In this document: positions 20,492-29,036 of the stretch, in pieces
How the letters are laid out: every line of letters begins with the position of its first letter
How positions within the stretch are numbered: the stretch's first letter is position 1
Made by a program: the position numbers and the translations under genes
NCBI GenBank assembly: GCA_017642335.1
Contig: JAGCPF010000018.1
Coordinates: forward strand, 1-41,404
Reading direction: 5' to 3'
Length of the DNA stretch: 41,404 nucleotides
From: Fibrobacter sp.
GTDB taxonomy: Bacteria > Fibrobacterota > Fibrobacteria > Fibrobacterales > Fibrobacteraceae
Notes under the pieces: generated by a model
Told to the model about the DNA's origin: nothing
Databases searched by the model: none
What the model saw: only the letters and a program-made list of their open reading frames with translations

Positions 20492-20620
20492 GTTCAAAAA
20501 CTAGCTAATTATGTCGGGAAAAAACAGGTTTTGTTGTTGCAGGGGCCTTGATTGGAATCCAAAAATTCTTATTTTTTTCCAAGTTACATTGCCCCATGGG
20601 CATAGAAAAAAGAGGTAGAA

Positions 20621-21493
20621 ATGAAAAAGTCAATCAAAATGTTGAGCATCGCCGCTTTGGCATGCGTCACTTCGGCTTTCGCTGAAGGCGGCATGTTTGA
20701 AGGCGCTCTTCCTGAAAACTGGACTGCTGATGTAGTCGCTGCCGTGAAGTATACGCGTCTGCACTACAGCAACTGGGCTGAAGATGGAACTTCCAGCTAC
20801 ACCTGGCTCGTTACTTACGACGCCGATGTGGTGGGTAAGTGGTCCATTGCCAATTGGCGTAACTTGATTGATCTCGACCTCGGACAGACTTGGACTGACG
20901 GTCTTGGCAAGCGTAAGTCCGCCGACAAGATTTTCTGGGAATCCATGGTTGACTTCAATACGAGCGAACATCTGAAGCCGTATGCGGGCCTCCGTTACGA
21001 AACCCAGTTCTTGACGGGTTACAACTACAGTGAAGACGAAGACGGCAACGAAATCAAGACGGCCGTTTCCTGCTTCATGGACCCGGTATATTTCACTCAA
21101 GTTGCCGGTCTTGCCTATCTTCCGAACGACAACTTCTCCCAGCGTCTCGGTTTTGCTAACCGCGTGACGGTTTCTCATGGCTACGGTTATGCCGATGACA
21201 AAGATACCGAAGACGAAATTGAAGAGGTGAAGGACGAACCGGGTCTTGAAAGCATTACCGAGTTCAAGTATGCATTCTCCGACATCTTGAACTTCAAGAC
21301 TCGTCTTTGGGCCTTTATCAATTTCAAGGGACGTGACGAAATCGACGGAAAGTGGGAAAACCTTCTTACAGTCTCGATTAACCCGCTCCTCGAACTCCAA
21401 GTCGGCTTCGACATGGTCTACGACAAGGACCTCGACAAGGATACCCAGTACAAGGACATGATCCTGTTCGGCCTGACCTGGCGCTGGTTCTAG
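20621..21493 (+). CDS. DUF3078-like outer-membrane beta-barrel protein
   Basis: A 290-residue exported protein with signal peptide MKKSIKMLSIAALACVTSAFA. The mature part has the DUF3078 pattern: NWTADVVAAVKYTRLHYSNW, YTWLVTYDADVVGKWSIANW, RNLIDLDLGQTWTDGLG, MVDFNTSEHLKPYAGLRYET, and alternating strands to the end. It finishes GLTWRWF, with the terminal Phe that the BAM complex recognises. A charged insert (DDKDTEDEIEEVKDEPG) is probably an extracellular loop. AGAGGT precedes the ATG. Function unknown; the family is common in Bacteroidetes and relatives. It ends at a strong terminator. Confidence 0.75.
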   Translation: MKKSIKMLSIAALACVTSAFAEGGMFEGALPENWTADVVAAVKYTRLHYSNWAEDGTSSYTWLVTYDADVVGKWSIANWRNLIDLDLGQTWTDGLGKRKSADKIFWESMVDFNTSEHLKPYAGLRYETQFLTGYNYSEDEDGNEIKTAVSCFMDPVYFTQVAGLAYLPNDNFSQRLGFANRVTVSHGYGYADDKDTEDEIEEVKDEPGLESITEFKYAFSDILNFKTRLWAFINFKGRDEIDGKWENLLTVSINPLLELQVGFDMVYDKDLDKDTQYKDMILFGLTWRWF

Positions 21494-21530
21494 CAGGGAG
21501 CCCCTTGCGGGCGACTGTTTTCGAAATTGC

Positions 21531-21561
21531 AAAAATTCCCGGCTTTGCCGGGAATTTTTTT
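21531..21561. terminator. Bidirectional terminator
   Basis: A 13-bp perfect stem (AAAAATTCCCGGC and GCCGGGAATTTTT) with a TTT loop, A-run before and T7 after. It serves the barrel gene ending at 21493 and the convergent gene at 21590. Confidence 0.9.
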
Positions 21562-21589
21562 ATGGTGAATTCTGTTTTTTTTGGGGAGA

Positions 21590-22207
21590 TTATTGCTCGA
21601 CGGTAAGTAGGTCTTCTTGCCAGGCGTCGCGCTTTTTGCGGAGATTTTCGAGGGATTTGTCGTCGGCACCGGAACTGTCGCGGATTTCCATGAGATTACG
21701 GTACCCTTCGAGCAGTTTTGCTGCCTTGGGATAGGTTTGCCCGAGGTCGCCAAGTTCGCTTTGTATGGCCTCGTCCGAGTAAAGGCGCGCGATTCCTTCG
21801 ATGGTGCGCAGTGTGAACAGGTCCGTATCGCCGGAATCCTTGGCCATTTTTGCCTCGGCGAATTCGAGCGGACGAATGGCGTCCATCCAGGCGGATTCCT
21901 GGGCGTAGAGGTCGTTATCTTCGGCGATGGCGTCCTTTCGCTTGGTTATTTCGAGCTGTTTGGCCAAATATGGCCTGTAGCTTTCCATATCGGCGTCAAT
22001 TTGGTGCTTTTTGCAGAAATCGCCCAGGTTGCGGAGGTTCGTTTCCGTAGGATTGTTGAGCAGGCATTCCTTGAGGACCGCCAGTTGGTCCTTGGGTGGG
22101 AGAGCCTTGAAATTTTCGGATTCCATGCTGTTTGCCTTGATTCGCAACCAGAAAACACGCATCAGGATGATAGCAATGGCGATAAAGAAAAAAATACCCC
22201 AATTCAT
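21590..22207 (-). CDS. Membrane-anchored hypothetical protein, 205 aa
   Basis: I do not recognise it. One N-terminal transmembrane helix (WGIFFFIAIAIILMRVFWL, residues 3-21) is followed by a soluble, mostly helical, acidic region with TPR-like spacing (LPPKDQLAVLKECLLNNP, NLRNLGDFCKKHQID, LFTLRTIEGIARLYSDEA, TYPKAAKLLEGYRNLMEI). Its topology (no cleavage site) suggests an inner-membrane anchor. The ATG at 22207 has no ribosome site, and TATATTTC ends 5 nt upstream, predicting a 1-nt leader. Divergent from the fibro-slime gene. Confidence 0.65.
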   Translation of the reverse strand: MNWGIFFFIAIAIILMRVFWLRIKANSMESENFKALPPKDQLAVLKECLLNNPTETNLRNLGDFCKKHQIDADMESYRPYLAKQLEITKRKDAIAEDNDLYAQESAWMDAIRPLEFAEAKMAKDSGDTDLFTLRTIEGIARLYSDEAIQSELGDLGQTYPKAAKLLEGYRNLMEIRDSSGADDKSLENLRKKRDAWQEDLLTVEQ

Positions 22208-22366
22208 TGGGCGAAATATAGCTAAAGTGGGCTCTCCCCATTTAGGCTCCGACCCTTGTTTTGTGTGCCTTGCCGGCTCGTGACTTGTTTTAAATCACCC
22301 TATTTTTGCAAACCTCTTTTTTACATAGTTTTTCGCCCGTTTTGAGTGAATTTTGAGCATAAAAGG

Positions 22367-22376
22367 TATATATTTA
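22367..22376 (+). promoter_or_regulatory. -10 box of the fibro-slime gene
   Basis: TATATATTTA; predicted start near 22381 and a 41-nt leader with GGAG. TTGAGT lies 19-21 nt upstream as a possible -35. Confidence 0.45.
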
Positions 22377-22421
22377 GAGGGTTAAATGTAAACCTTTATC
22401 CTTTATTGGAGAATGGATCTT

Positions 22422-25109
22422 ATGGAACAGAGAAATTGGCTTGTTGCCGGTCTTTTGATCGGTACTACATCTTTGGCTTTTGGTGCTCCGGTGTCGTCCA
22501 CTGACCTGGATATTGTTATTCGTGACTTTCAGCCGAACCATCCGGACTTTGAGAATTTTTCGGAGGAATACGTGAGCCCGGGTGACTCCCCGTCTCCGTG
22601 TACGAGCGGCATGTGTCGCGACAACATCTATAACGGTACCGTGTGTGGCGGAGCCCGTTGCGTTGGTTACGACGATACGTGGTATGGTTTCGAGGCCCTC
22701 CACAAATCCTGTGGAAACGGTCGTTCCAAGACGGGCGCCCAAATTGGTCAGGACGGCTATCCGATGCTGTCGAACCCGTTCCTTCCCAGTTACCTGGCGA
22801 GTATGGTTTCTGCGGCGCAACCGCTGGAATACGGCCAGTGCACCGAAGATGGTTCTTTCAACGGAATGGCTGTGACCAAGCGCGGCTATACAAAGGTGGC
22901 GACCGGTTCCGATGGCCAGCCCGCTGTGCATGGTGCAACTTGTACTGGCGGCACTGTCTGGGAAAACCCGGTTTACTACACTCCCGGCATGGTGATGCCC
23001 TACCTGTTGTTCTCTGATGTCGATGGCGATGCCAGCGTTACGGGACAAGATGACATGCTTGATGGCGTGACCATCGTGAAATTGCAGGACCTTTGTGACA
23101 ATGCCCATTTCGAGCAGTGGTATAGCGATGTTCCTGGGGTGAACAAGCGTACCAACACGGTGCTTACTATTCCGAAGGAAAACGAGAAGAGCACCTTCTA
23201 CGTGATCGACTACAACTACAACAACGGCGGATACTTCCCGTTGGATAGCATTAACCCGCAGACAATGAATTGGGTTAGCGCTGCTGAATGTAAGACCGAA
23301 GTCTGCGATACATGGGGTCCCCAGTCCCTGTCCATTTTCTGTCCGCCTTACGATTACCAGTACGATAAGGACCAGACGGACTTCCTCAAACAGAACACTT
23401 ACGATCTTTGCAAGGGTTGGCTCAACAATGGCGGTCCCCGTGAGCCGACGGCCGCTCTCAATGCGGTTGCAACTTCAGGCATCGGCTTGAGCCACTTGCG
23501 CAACTACAACTTTACGATGATGGGCTATGCCAAGTTCAAGTATAACGAACTGAACCAGACTCCCAACCATGAAGTCTTTGAATTTACCGGTGACGACGAC
23601 ATGTGGATTTTCGTGGATGGTGTCCTTGTCGTGGACCTTGGTGGTACTCACCTTTCCGCTCCGGGCAAGGTGGACATTGCTGTCCTCGCTGCCAACAACC
23701 ATGGTTGCCAGGCGGATCCGGGCTTGGTTTCCTTTATGGGTAACCCGCCTCTCATGAACGAGGCAAACTGCGTTCCGGGAACGACGAAGTGGCAGAACAA
23801 CACATGGCACCATCTCCACTTCTTCTATGCTGACCGCCAGACTGACGGTTCCAACATGTACATCCGTACGTCCCTTTCTGAAATCGCTCCGACCAAGTAC
23901 GGCCAGCCCTCCATCATGGATTTCATTATCACGATTAACGGCGATACGACGACGAACAGCATGTTCTTGAATTCCGAACTTGATCCGGGTGTTGTTGCGG
24001 GCATGGTCATGGGCGATATGCCTTCCATTCTGGTTGTCCGTAACAAGTACGATGTTTCTGGCAGGGTGATCGGCAAGGATACGCTTGGTTATGTCATTAC
24101 GGCCATGAGCGAACCGGAGAACAGAGGTGCCGATGGTTTCATGTACGAAATCAAGGGTAATCTCGTCGACGTGAACGGTCAGCCGGTATCTACGGGACTT
24201 CTCGGCGGTGACGAACTGGCGTTCAACTTCCCGTCTGCCGATCCGACTGTCGAAGGCTACAACTGGAACTCCAAGATGACGTACGGCGGCGCTCCGTTCA
24301 GCATTGTCTCCAAGGGCGGAAAGTCTGTCGACGCCTTCCCGGCAGAATGGGGCCTGATTACGCTTAATGTCAAGCCGAAGACGGTCATTGTCCCGCAGGA
24401 TAAATCCATCGACCGTCCGGATTTCGATGCGCAGGCTCATGAACTTTCTGGCATGGCTGGTAGCAACGGCCTTCCGGATTCCGCGACTGGCGAACTGCTG
24501 TTGACCGCTCTCCCCGCTGTAACCGGACAGGATCCGCTGACGCTGAGCGACGAACAGCTTGCCCTCTATACGGCTGCACCCGCGACTGACGGTAGTAATG
24601 CAGGTCTGACTCCGTCGACTACGCCGGTTGCCTACAAGTCTTCTACGGGTCCGCGCTGCTTCACTGCCGGTGGAAACGAAAGCTGCGTGAGCTACGCCTT
24701 CACGACGACTCAGCCGTTCAAGGTGAACGTCCGCGTGTTTGACCACCTTGGTCATTTTGTGAGCCAGTATACCCAGGTCGTGACTGCCGACGAATTCACG
24801 AAGGCTCTCCAGAAGGCGACGGGTACCACTAGCACAGCGTCTTGCGGCGAAAGCAAGGTCGTGAACCCGGGTACGCCGCTGATGCCCAAGGGCTCTGGCG
24901 CAATGCTCGTTACGGTCAAGATGTATCCGGTAACTCAGGAAGGCCGCAAGCTTGGCACGGGTCCGTACATCTACCAGATGTCCATCATCAAGGAAGAATA
25001 TGAATACTGCTATATGCAGGGTGGTACGACGCCTTCGTATTCTTACATGCGTTACCAGCGTACTTCCGAGACCTACCGTCGCGGCTACCGTCGCTTGAAT
25101 ACCAAGTAG
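22422..25109 (+). CDS. Fibro-slime domain surface protein
   Basis: A large exported protein (895 residues) of the fibro-slime family, first described from Fibrobacter and Dictyostelium; Fibrobacter members have been linked to cellulose adhesion. Signal peptide MEQRNWLVAGLLIGTTSLAFGA. The diagnostic domain lies at about 370-490: FEFTGDDDMWIFVDGVLVVD followed by LGGTHL, then WHHLHFFYADRQTDGSNMYI. This PA14-like beta-sandwich typically binds carbohydrate. The N-terminal 150 residues are Cys-rich; the rest is beta-rich with no poly-Ser linker. The end is basic and Tyr/Arg-rich (YQRTSETYRRGYRRLN). ATG 22422 (10 nt after GGAG) is preferred over ATG 22413, which is too close. It is a single-gene unit with its own terminator. 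Confidence 0.92.
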   Translation: MEQRNWLVAGLLIGTTSLAFGAPVSSTDLDIVIRDFQPNHPDFENFSEEYVSPGDSPSPCTSGMCRDNIYNGTVCGGARCVGYDDTWYGFEALHKSCGNGRSKTGAQIGQDGYPMLSNPFLPSYLASMVSAAQPLEYGQCTEDGSFNGMAVTKRGYTKVATGSDGQPAVHGATCTGGTVWENPVYYTPGMVMPYLLFSDVDGDASVTGQDDMLDGVTIVKLQDLCDNAHFEQWYSDVPGVNKRTNTVLTIPKENEKSTFYVIDYNYNNGGYFPLDSINPQTMNWVSAAECKTEVCDTWGPQSLSIFCPPYDYQYDKDQTDFLKQNTYDLCKGWLNNGGPREPTAALNAVATSGIGLSHLRNYNFTMMGYAKFKYNELNQTPNHEVFEFTGDDDMWIFVDGVLVVDLGGTHLSAPGKVDIAVLAANNHGCQADPGLVSFMGNPPLMNEANCVPGTTKWQNNTWHHLHFFYADRQTDGSNMYIRTSLSEIAPTKYGQPSIMDFIITINGDTTTNSMFLNSELDPGVVAGMVMGDMPSILVVRNKYDVSGRVIGKDTLGYVITAMSEPENRGADGFMYEIKGNLVDVNGQPVSTGLLGGDELAFNFPSADPTVEGYNWNSKMTYGGAPFSIVSKGGKSVDAFPAEWGLITLNVKPKTVIVPQDKSIDRPDFDAQAHELSGMAGSNGLPDSATGELLLTALPAVTGQDPLTLSDEQLALYTAAPATDGSNAGLTPSTTPVAYKSSTGPRCFTAGGNESCVSYAFTTTQPFKVNVRVFDHLGHFVSQYTQVVTADEFTKALQKATGTTSTASCGESKVVNPGTPLMPKGSGAMLVTVKMYPVTQEGRKLGTGPYIYQMSIIKEEYEYCYMQGGTTPSYSYMRYQRTSETYRRGYRRLNTK

Positions 25110-25133
25110 TAGAGCGAACTACAGGAATTTCAG

Positions 25134-25160
25134 AATCCCGGGTCGATCCCGGGATTTTTT
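25134..25160 (+). terminator. Terminator of the fibro-slime gene
   Basis: AATCCCGGG and CCCGGGATT (9-bp perfect stem, 5-nt loop) followed by a T-run. Confidence 0.92.
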
Positions 25161-25198
25161 GTATGGATGGAAATCTGGAGGCCGGTTTTATGGGGAAC

Positions 25199-26464
25199 TT
25201 ACAGGGGTTCGGCGATAAGCGCGAACGGCTCGGCGCCCGTGATGCGGACGCGTAATTTTTGGCCCGGTGCGAAATCTCCCGGAATGGCAACGGGGTTGTA
25301 GGCCTCGTTCCGCGCGATGGTCGTTCCGCTGCGGTGTCCCTTCTTTTCGGTAACGACGTCGCCTTCGTAGCCTATCCAGCGAGAGTTGTTGGTGCATGCG
25401 ATTTCTTGGAACGCTTGGGCGAGTTCGGTTGACCGGCGATGCTTTTCCATGTCGCTGACTTCGGCTTTTGAGTTTATGGCGAAGGCCGTGGTGCCGGGGC
25501 GTGCGACGAATCGCGTGATGTTGCAGACTGTCGGTCGTGTTTGCTTGAGCAGTTCCAGAGTGGCCTCGAAATCCTTGTCTGTCTCGCCGGGGAATCCGAC
25601 AATCATGTCTGTGCTCAACGTGAACTTGTCGAATCGGGTGTTGAACATCTCGGCCAGCGTGGCATAGTCGGCCGCAGTGTGGCGGCGGTTCATCGCCTTG
25701 AGAATGCGTTCGCTGCCGCTTTGGACGGGCAAGTGGATGAACTTATAGACGCGGCTGTCTGCAAAGCAGTCCAGCAAGGAGTCTGCATAGGAGAGCAGAT
25801 GGCGCGGGTTTCCCATGCCGAGTCGCAGCTTGTAGTCGCCGGGCACGTGAACGAGGATGTTCTGCACGAGCTCTGCCAGGTTTGTTCCGGTGTCGAAACC
25901 GTAACAACCGCAATCCTGCCCTGTCAGGAGGATTGCGGTGCAGCCGCTGTTCACGAGGCTGCGAACCCTGGCGGTGATTGCTTCCACGGGGAAACTGCGG
26001 AGCCTACCTTTGACCAGGTGCGTGCTACAGAATGCGCATGCATCTAGGCATCCCTGCTCAATGTTGACGATGCCGGTGAAAGGGGACATGCGCAGCGACA
26101 TGTTCCCGTCGGCGGGAGCCGCCAGTTCCGCATTGTCGTTTATGGTGCGCTCGATTTCCTCGACGTCTGTGAATTGCAGGGTGGGGTGGATAGCAAGAGC
26201 CGCCTCGCGCAAGTCCTTCGTTGCACAACCGGTGATGTAGATGGGAATATCGGGGTAGACTTCGAGAGTCTTGCGCAAGAGACGTGTGGCGCCAGCAATT
26301 CCCTTGGCCGTGCATACGTTCAGGTAGATGGCGGCTGGAGTTTCTTCGCCAAGTAGGTCGAAAGCGATGCGGAATTTTTGGGAGAGCGCCCTGGCAATCC
26401 GTTCCCCGTCACCGAAATTGGCGGCGCATCCCTGGCTGATAATCGCGACGAGGGGCGCCTGCAT
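25199..26464 (-). CDS. mtaB: tRNA methylthiotransferase, MtaB/CDKAL1-like
   Basis: Radical-SAM enzyme that adds a methylthio group to a modified adenosine at tRNA position 37. 421 residues. The N-terminal domain has the three cluster cysteines: SQGCAAN (Cys13), YLNVCTAKG (Cys51), ITGCATKD (Cys80). The radical-SAM motif CLDACAFC has Cys139, Cys143 and Cys146, followed by THLVKGRLRSFPVEAI. Later motifs are LLTGQDCGCYG, HLPVQSGSERIL and STDMIVGFPGETD. The last 60 residues form a TRAM RNA-binding domain. The short loops and KGRLRS after the cluster look more like the archaeal/eukaryotic e-MtaB (CDKAL1) group than MiaB. It starts 1 bp after the SpoIID stop, last in the yajC operon. Confidence 0.88.
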   Translation of the reverse strand: MQAPLVAIISQGCAANFGDGERIARALSQKFRIAFDLLGEETPAAIYLNVCTAKGIAGATRLLRKTLEVYPDIPIYITGCATKDLREAALAIHPTLQFTDVEEIERTINDNAELAAPADGNMSLRMSPFTGIVNIEQGCLDACAFCSTHLVKGRLRSFPVEAITARVRSLVNSGCTAILLTGQDCGCYGFDTGTNLAELVQNILVHVPGDYKLRLGMGNPRHLLSYADSLLDCFADSRVYKFIHLPVQSGSERILKAMNRRHTAADYATLAEMFNTRFDKFTLSTDMIVGFPGETDKDFEATLELLKQTRPTVCNITRFVARPGTTAFAINSKAEVSDMEKHRRSTELAQAFQEIACTNNSRWIGYEGDVVTEKKGHRSGTTIARNEAYNPVAIPGDFAPGQKLRVRITGAEPFALIAEPL

Positions 26465-26465
26465 T

Positions 26466-27932
26466 TTAGTGCTCGAAGCGCTCCAGCGTAATGCCGGGAT
26501 AGTAGTGGTTCAATATGTCGAGATAGCTTTGTCCGGCCTGAGCCCTTGCGCGTACGCCCATCTGGCACATGCCCACGCCGTGACCGTAGCCCTTGCCCTC
26601 GAGAATCCAGTAATGCCCACGGTGGCTGATGGTGAACAGCGACGACGGGAGAATAGTGCCCTTCTGCTTGAACAGCCAGCGCACCTTGTCGCCGGTTACG
26701 TTGAACGAACCTTTGTCCGTGGAAATCTGGAGGGTGTAGATTCTTCCGCTGGGGAGTTTCTTGCGGATGGAAATGTCTTTGAGCTTTTTAAATTTTGGAA
26801 CTTTTGCCTTGGCTTCCTTTCCATTTTTTTGGAATAAAGTAACAAGTTCCTTGTCGGTAAATTTGCGTTCCCACTTGCTGTAGCTGGACTCGTTGCACCA
26901 GGGCTGCCCATCAGGGCGTACGTCCGGGACGCTCTTGAGATAGGGCAGGTTCTTCTTGTCCCAGGTCACCATCGTTTCCGTCTTGCCGCCGCAAGTGGAA
27001 TGGTAGTAGGCGATGATGAATTCGCCCCTGTAAGTCATGGTCTCGCCCGCGGTTGCCTTGACTGCTGCATTCGTCAGCGGGGTCGCGCTCTTGTAGCCCA
27101 TGTACACCTGGTCCTTGGTGTCGGCGAAAACGTCGAATCCCAGTGCGTCGCGACTATTGAAATGCTTGTACACATAGGTACGCGCGGCGACAGCCTGTGC
27201 CTTGAGGGCTTCGAAGCGGCTGCTGTCCAGCTTGCCAATCTCGTAGGGGACAACGCCGCGGATGTAATCTTCGACATCGACGATGTTGATTGCGGTGACC
27301 TTGCTCTTTGTGGCCTTGACGATAAAGTAGCCTGGATAGCAAGACGTTTTCAACTTTTTTTCAGTTGGTGCGATGTTCAGGCATTTTTTATTGTCGTCCG
27401 TATAGAATTCGCGCTGGGCAACGGTTTCCTTGGTGCCGTTGCTGGCAATTTCAAGCTGGTTGCCGATGGCCGTGATGGCGATGGTTGTGCTGCCCTGCTT
27501 GACGAACAGATTTTTTTCGTCGATAAATACGCCCACGCGCACAGGGCGGTCCAGGTTGTCGGGGAATTTCTTGACTTGGATTTTCGGGGGCGTGTCACCG
27601 AACTTGTCCGGTACGTTCTCGCTGACGGGTTCCGCTGCCGTGGTCGGTGCCTGCACGGGTTCCTCGGCTTCGGCCTGTTCTGCGCCAGGTTGCACGGGCT
27701 CGGCCTCGTCCATGGATTCGCTTTGCGGCCCGGCATAGTGATCTTCCTGTGTCGGGACAGCCGGTTGTTCCTCCGGCTGGTTTACCGTCGGGGCGGGAAC
27801 TTGCTGGGCAGATGCCGGGGGCGGAAGTTCCGGGAGGTCGAATCCGTCGTCCATCCCGTCTTGGGCGAATGATAGCGCAAAGAGCAAACTTGCGCTGATG
27901 AGGCTAGTTCGGAATAATCCCATCGAATCCAT
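26466..27932 (-). CDS. SpoIID/LytB-domain exported protein
   Basis: A probable envelope protein acting on peptidoglycan: SpoIID relatives are lytic transglycosylases that cut glycan strands lacking stem peptides. 488 residues: signal peptide (GLFRTSLISASLLFALSFA), a long Pro/Glu/Gln/Ala-rich linker (about 25-130), a beta-rich region, then the SpoIID core with RGVVPYEIGKLDSSRFEALK, AQAVAARTYVYKH, YYHSTCGGKTE and the C-terminal GYGHGVGMCQMGVRARAQAG. The conserved Glu in PYEIG is the expected catalytic acid. ATG 27932, 8 bp after the def stop, is chosen; ATG 27923 is also possible. A longer upstream frame lies inside def and is rejected. Part of yajC-def-SpoIID-mtaB. Confidence 0.88.
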   Translation of the reverse strand: MDSMGLFRTSLISASLLFALSFAQDGMDDGFDLPELPPPASAQQVPAPTVNQPEEQPAVPTQEDHYAGPQSESMDEAEPVQPGAEQAEAEEPVQAPTTAAEPVSENVPDKFGDTPPKIQVKKFPDNLDRPVRVGVFIDEKNLFVKQGSTTIAITAIGNQLEIASNGTKETVAQREFYTDDNKKCLNIAPTEKKLKTSCYPGYFIVKATKSKVTAINIVDVEDYIRGVVPYEIGKLDSSRFEALKAQAVAARTYVYKHFNSRDALGFDVFADTKDQVYMGYKSATPLTNAAVKATAGETMTYRGEFIIAYYHSTCGGKTETMVTWDKKNLPYLKSVPDVRPDGQPWCNESSYSKWERKFTDKELVTLFQKNGKEAKAKVPKFKKLKDISIRKKLPSGRIYTLQISTDKGSFNVTGDKVRWLFKQKGTILPSSLFTISHRGHYWILEGKGYGHGVGMCQMGVRARAQAGQSYLDILNHYYPGITLERFEH

Positions 27933-27940
27933 TGTCTCGG

Positions 27941-28486
27941 TTAGCGCTTGTTCTTCTTGAGCTTTTCCTGCGTTTCCTTGGCCATTTTGCGCAGTTTGGA
28001 TTGATTCATCGTGCGGTCGGCGGTGGAAATCTTGTCTACAAAGAGGTCTCCGTTCAGGTGGTCGCATTCATGCTGGATGCAGCGTGCGAAGAGGCCTTCG
28101 CAGTTGCGAATTTCCTGCGGTTCCCCGTTGATGTCGAAAAAGCGGACCGCGACCTTGTTGGGGCGGACGACATTGCAGAACAGTTCGGGAATAGAAAGGC
28201 AACCTTCGTCGTAGTCAACCATTTCGGCATCAGGTTCGGTTTCCCATTCGGGATTGAACATGATGTAGGGCTTCGGCTCCTCTTCGTCGGGAATGGCCGT
28301 GTCGATGACGACCAGCCTTATGTTCTTCCCAATTTGAGGCGCTGCGAGCCCACAGCCCGTGGAATCGTAGAGCGTTTCAAGCATGTCGCGCGCTAGTTGG
28401 CGAAGTTCCGGTGTGATTTCGGTAATCGGTTCGGATTTTTTTCGCAGTACGGGGTCTCCGTAGGTTCTGATGGGGAGCAGTGCCAT
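27941..28486 (-). CDS. def: Peptide deformylase
   Basis: Removes the N-formyl group from nascent proteins; metal-dependent. 181 residues with all three family motifs: GCGLAAPQIG (motif I), EGCLSIP (motif II, metal Cys) and QHECDHLNG (motif III, two metal His and catalytic Glu). The C-terminus is Lys-rich (ETQEKLKKNKR), typical for binding at the ribosomal exit. It lies 33 bp after yajC and 8 bp before the SpoIID gene. Confidence 0.97.
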   Translation of the reverse strand: MALLPIRTYGDPVLRKKSEPITEITPELRQLARDMLETLYDSTGCGLAAPQIGKNIRLVVIDTAIPDEEEPKPYIMFNPEWETEPDAEMVDYDEGCLSIPELFCNVVRPNKVAVRFFDINGEPQEIRNCEGLFARCIQHECDHLNGDLFVDKISTADRTMNQSKLRKMAKETQEKLKKNKR

Positions 28487-28519
28487 TGGTCGCCTTTTTA
28501 TTATCGGTTCGTTGGATAA

Positions 28520-28885
28520 TTACTTTGTTTCGGGCTTTGCTTCGGCGTTCAGCACGCGGAGGATGGCGGACTTGTCGAAGTCGATGAGCGTTGTCGATGC
28601 CGTGCGGACGGTAATGGTGCTCGAACCTTCTTCCATGGCGGTGATGGTGCCGATGATGCCGGCAGCGGTCATGACCTTGTCACCCTTCTTGAGAGCCTTG
28701 CGCATGGCGTCCATCTGCTTCATTTCCTTCTGCTTCGGACGGATGAAGAAGAACCACATCACGACGAAGAGGAGAATCAGCGGGAGGAAACTCATGATGC
28801 CACCTTGTGCCTGCTGTTCGGGAGCGGCGTCCTGTGCGAATGCGGCGATGGAGGAAAGGGTTACGAGGAGTGCAGAAAGTTTCAT
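28520..28885 (-). CDS. yajC: Preprotein translocase subunit YajC
   Basis: Small inner-membrane partner of SecDF in protein export. 121 residues. ATG 28885 with AAGG upstream gives an N-terminal segment MKLSALLVTLSSIAAFA that looks like a cleavable signal peptide, then a Gln/Ala linker, the YajC transmembrane helix (MSFLPLILLFVVMWFFFIRP, about 30-49) and the conserved cytoplasmic part QKEMKQMDAMRKALKKGDKV, MTAAGIIGTI. The signal-peptide-like extension is unusual compared with the E. coli protein. It is the first gene of its operon and is not next to secD/secF. A TATATTTA -10 box lies at 28930-28923. Confidence 0.93.
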   Translation of the reverse strand: MKLSALLVTLSSIAAFAQDAAPEQQAQGGIMSFLPLILLFVVMWFFFIRPKQKEMKQMDAMRKALKKGDKVMTAAGIIGTITAMEEGSSTITVRTASTTLIDFDKSAILRVLNAEAKPETK

Positions 28886-28922
28886 AATAAGCCTTGTTTT
28901 AAGGTGATTGATTGTTTTGCGG

Positions 28923-28930
28923 TAAATATA
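28923..28930 (-). promoter_or_regulatory. -10 box of the yajC operon
   Basis: TATATTTA on the minus strand; predicted start near 28918 with a 33-nt leader. No good -35; the tandem repeat tract begins just upstream. Confidence 0.4.
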
Positions 28931-28944
28931 GAAAAATGAGGCGG

Positions 28945-29026
28945 GAGGCTCGAGGCTCGAGGTTCCAGGCACGAGGTTCGAGCAGTGAGCAATGAGCCAT
29001 GAGCGGTGAGCAATGAGCTTGGAACC
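28945..29026. repeat. Degenerate tandem-repeat tract
   Basis: GAGGCTCGAGGTTC-like units are followed by GTGAGCAATGAGC repeated at 28985 and 29006 (21-nt period). The tract is partly enclosed by an inverted pair GGTTCCA (28961-28967) and TGGAACC (29020-29026). It lies between the second cyclic-nucleotide-domain gene and the yajC promoter. Confidence 0.7.
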
Positions 29027-29036
29027 CTCACAGCCC

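Noticed and set aside
28945..29026. CRISPR array
   Set aside because: Units are 13-21 nt, adjacent and degenerate, without unique spacers or cas genes nearby.
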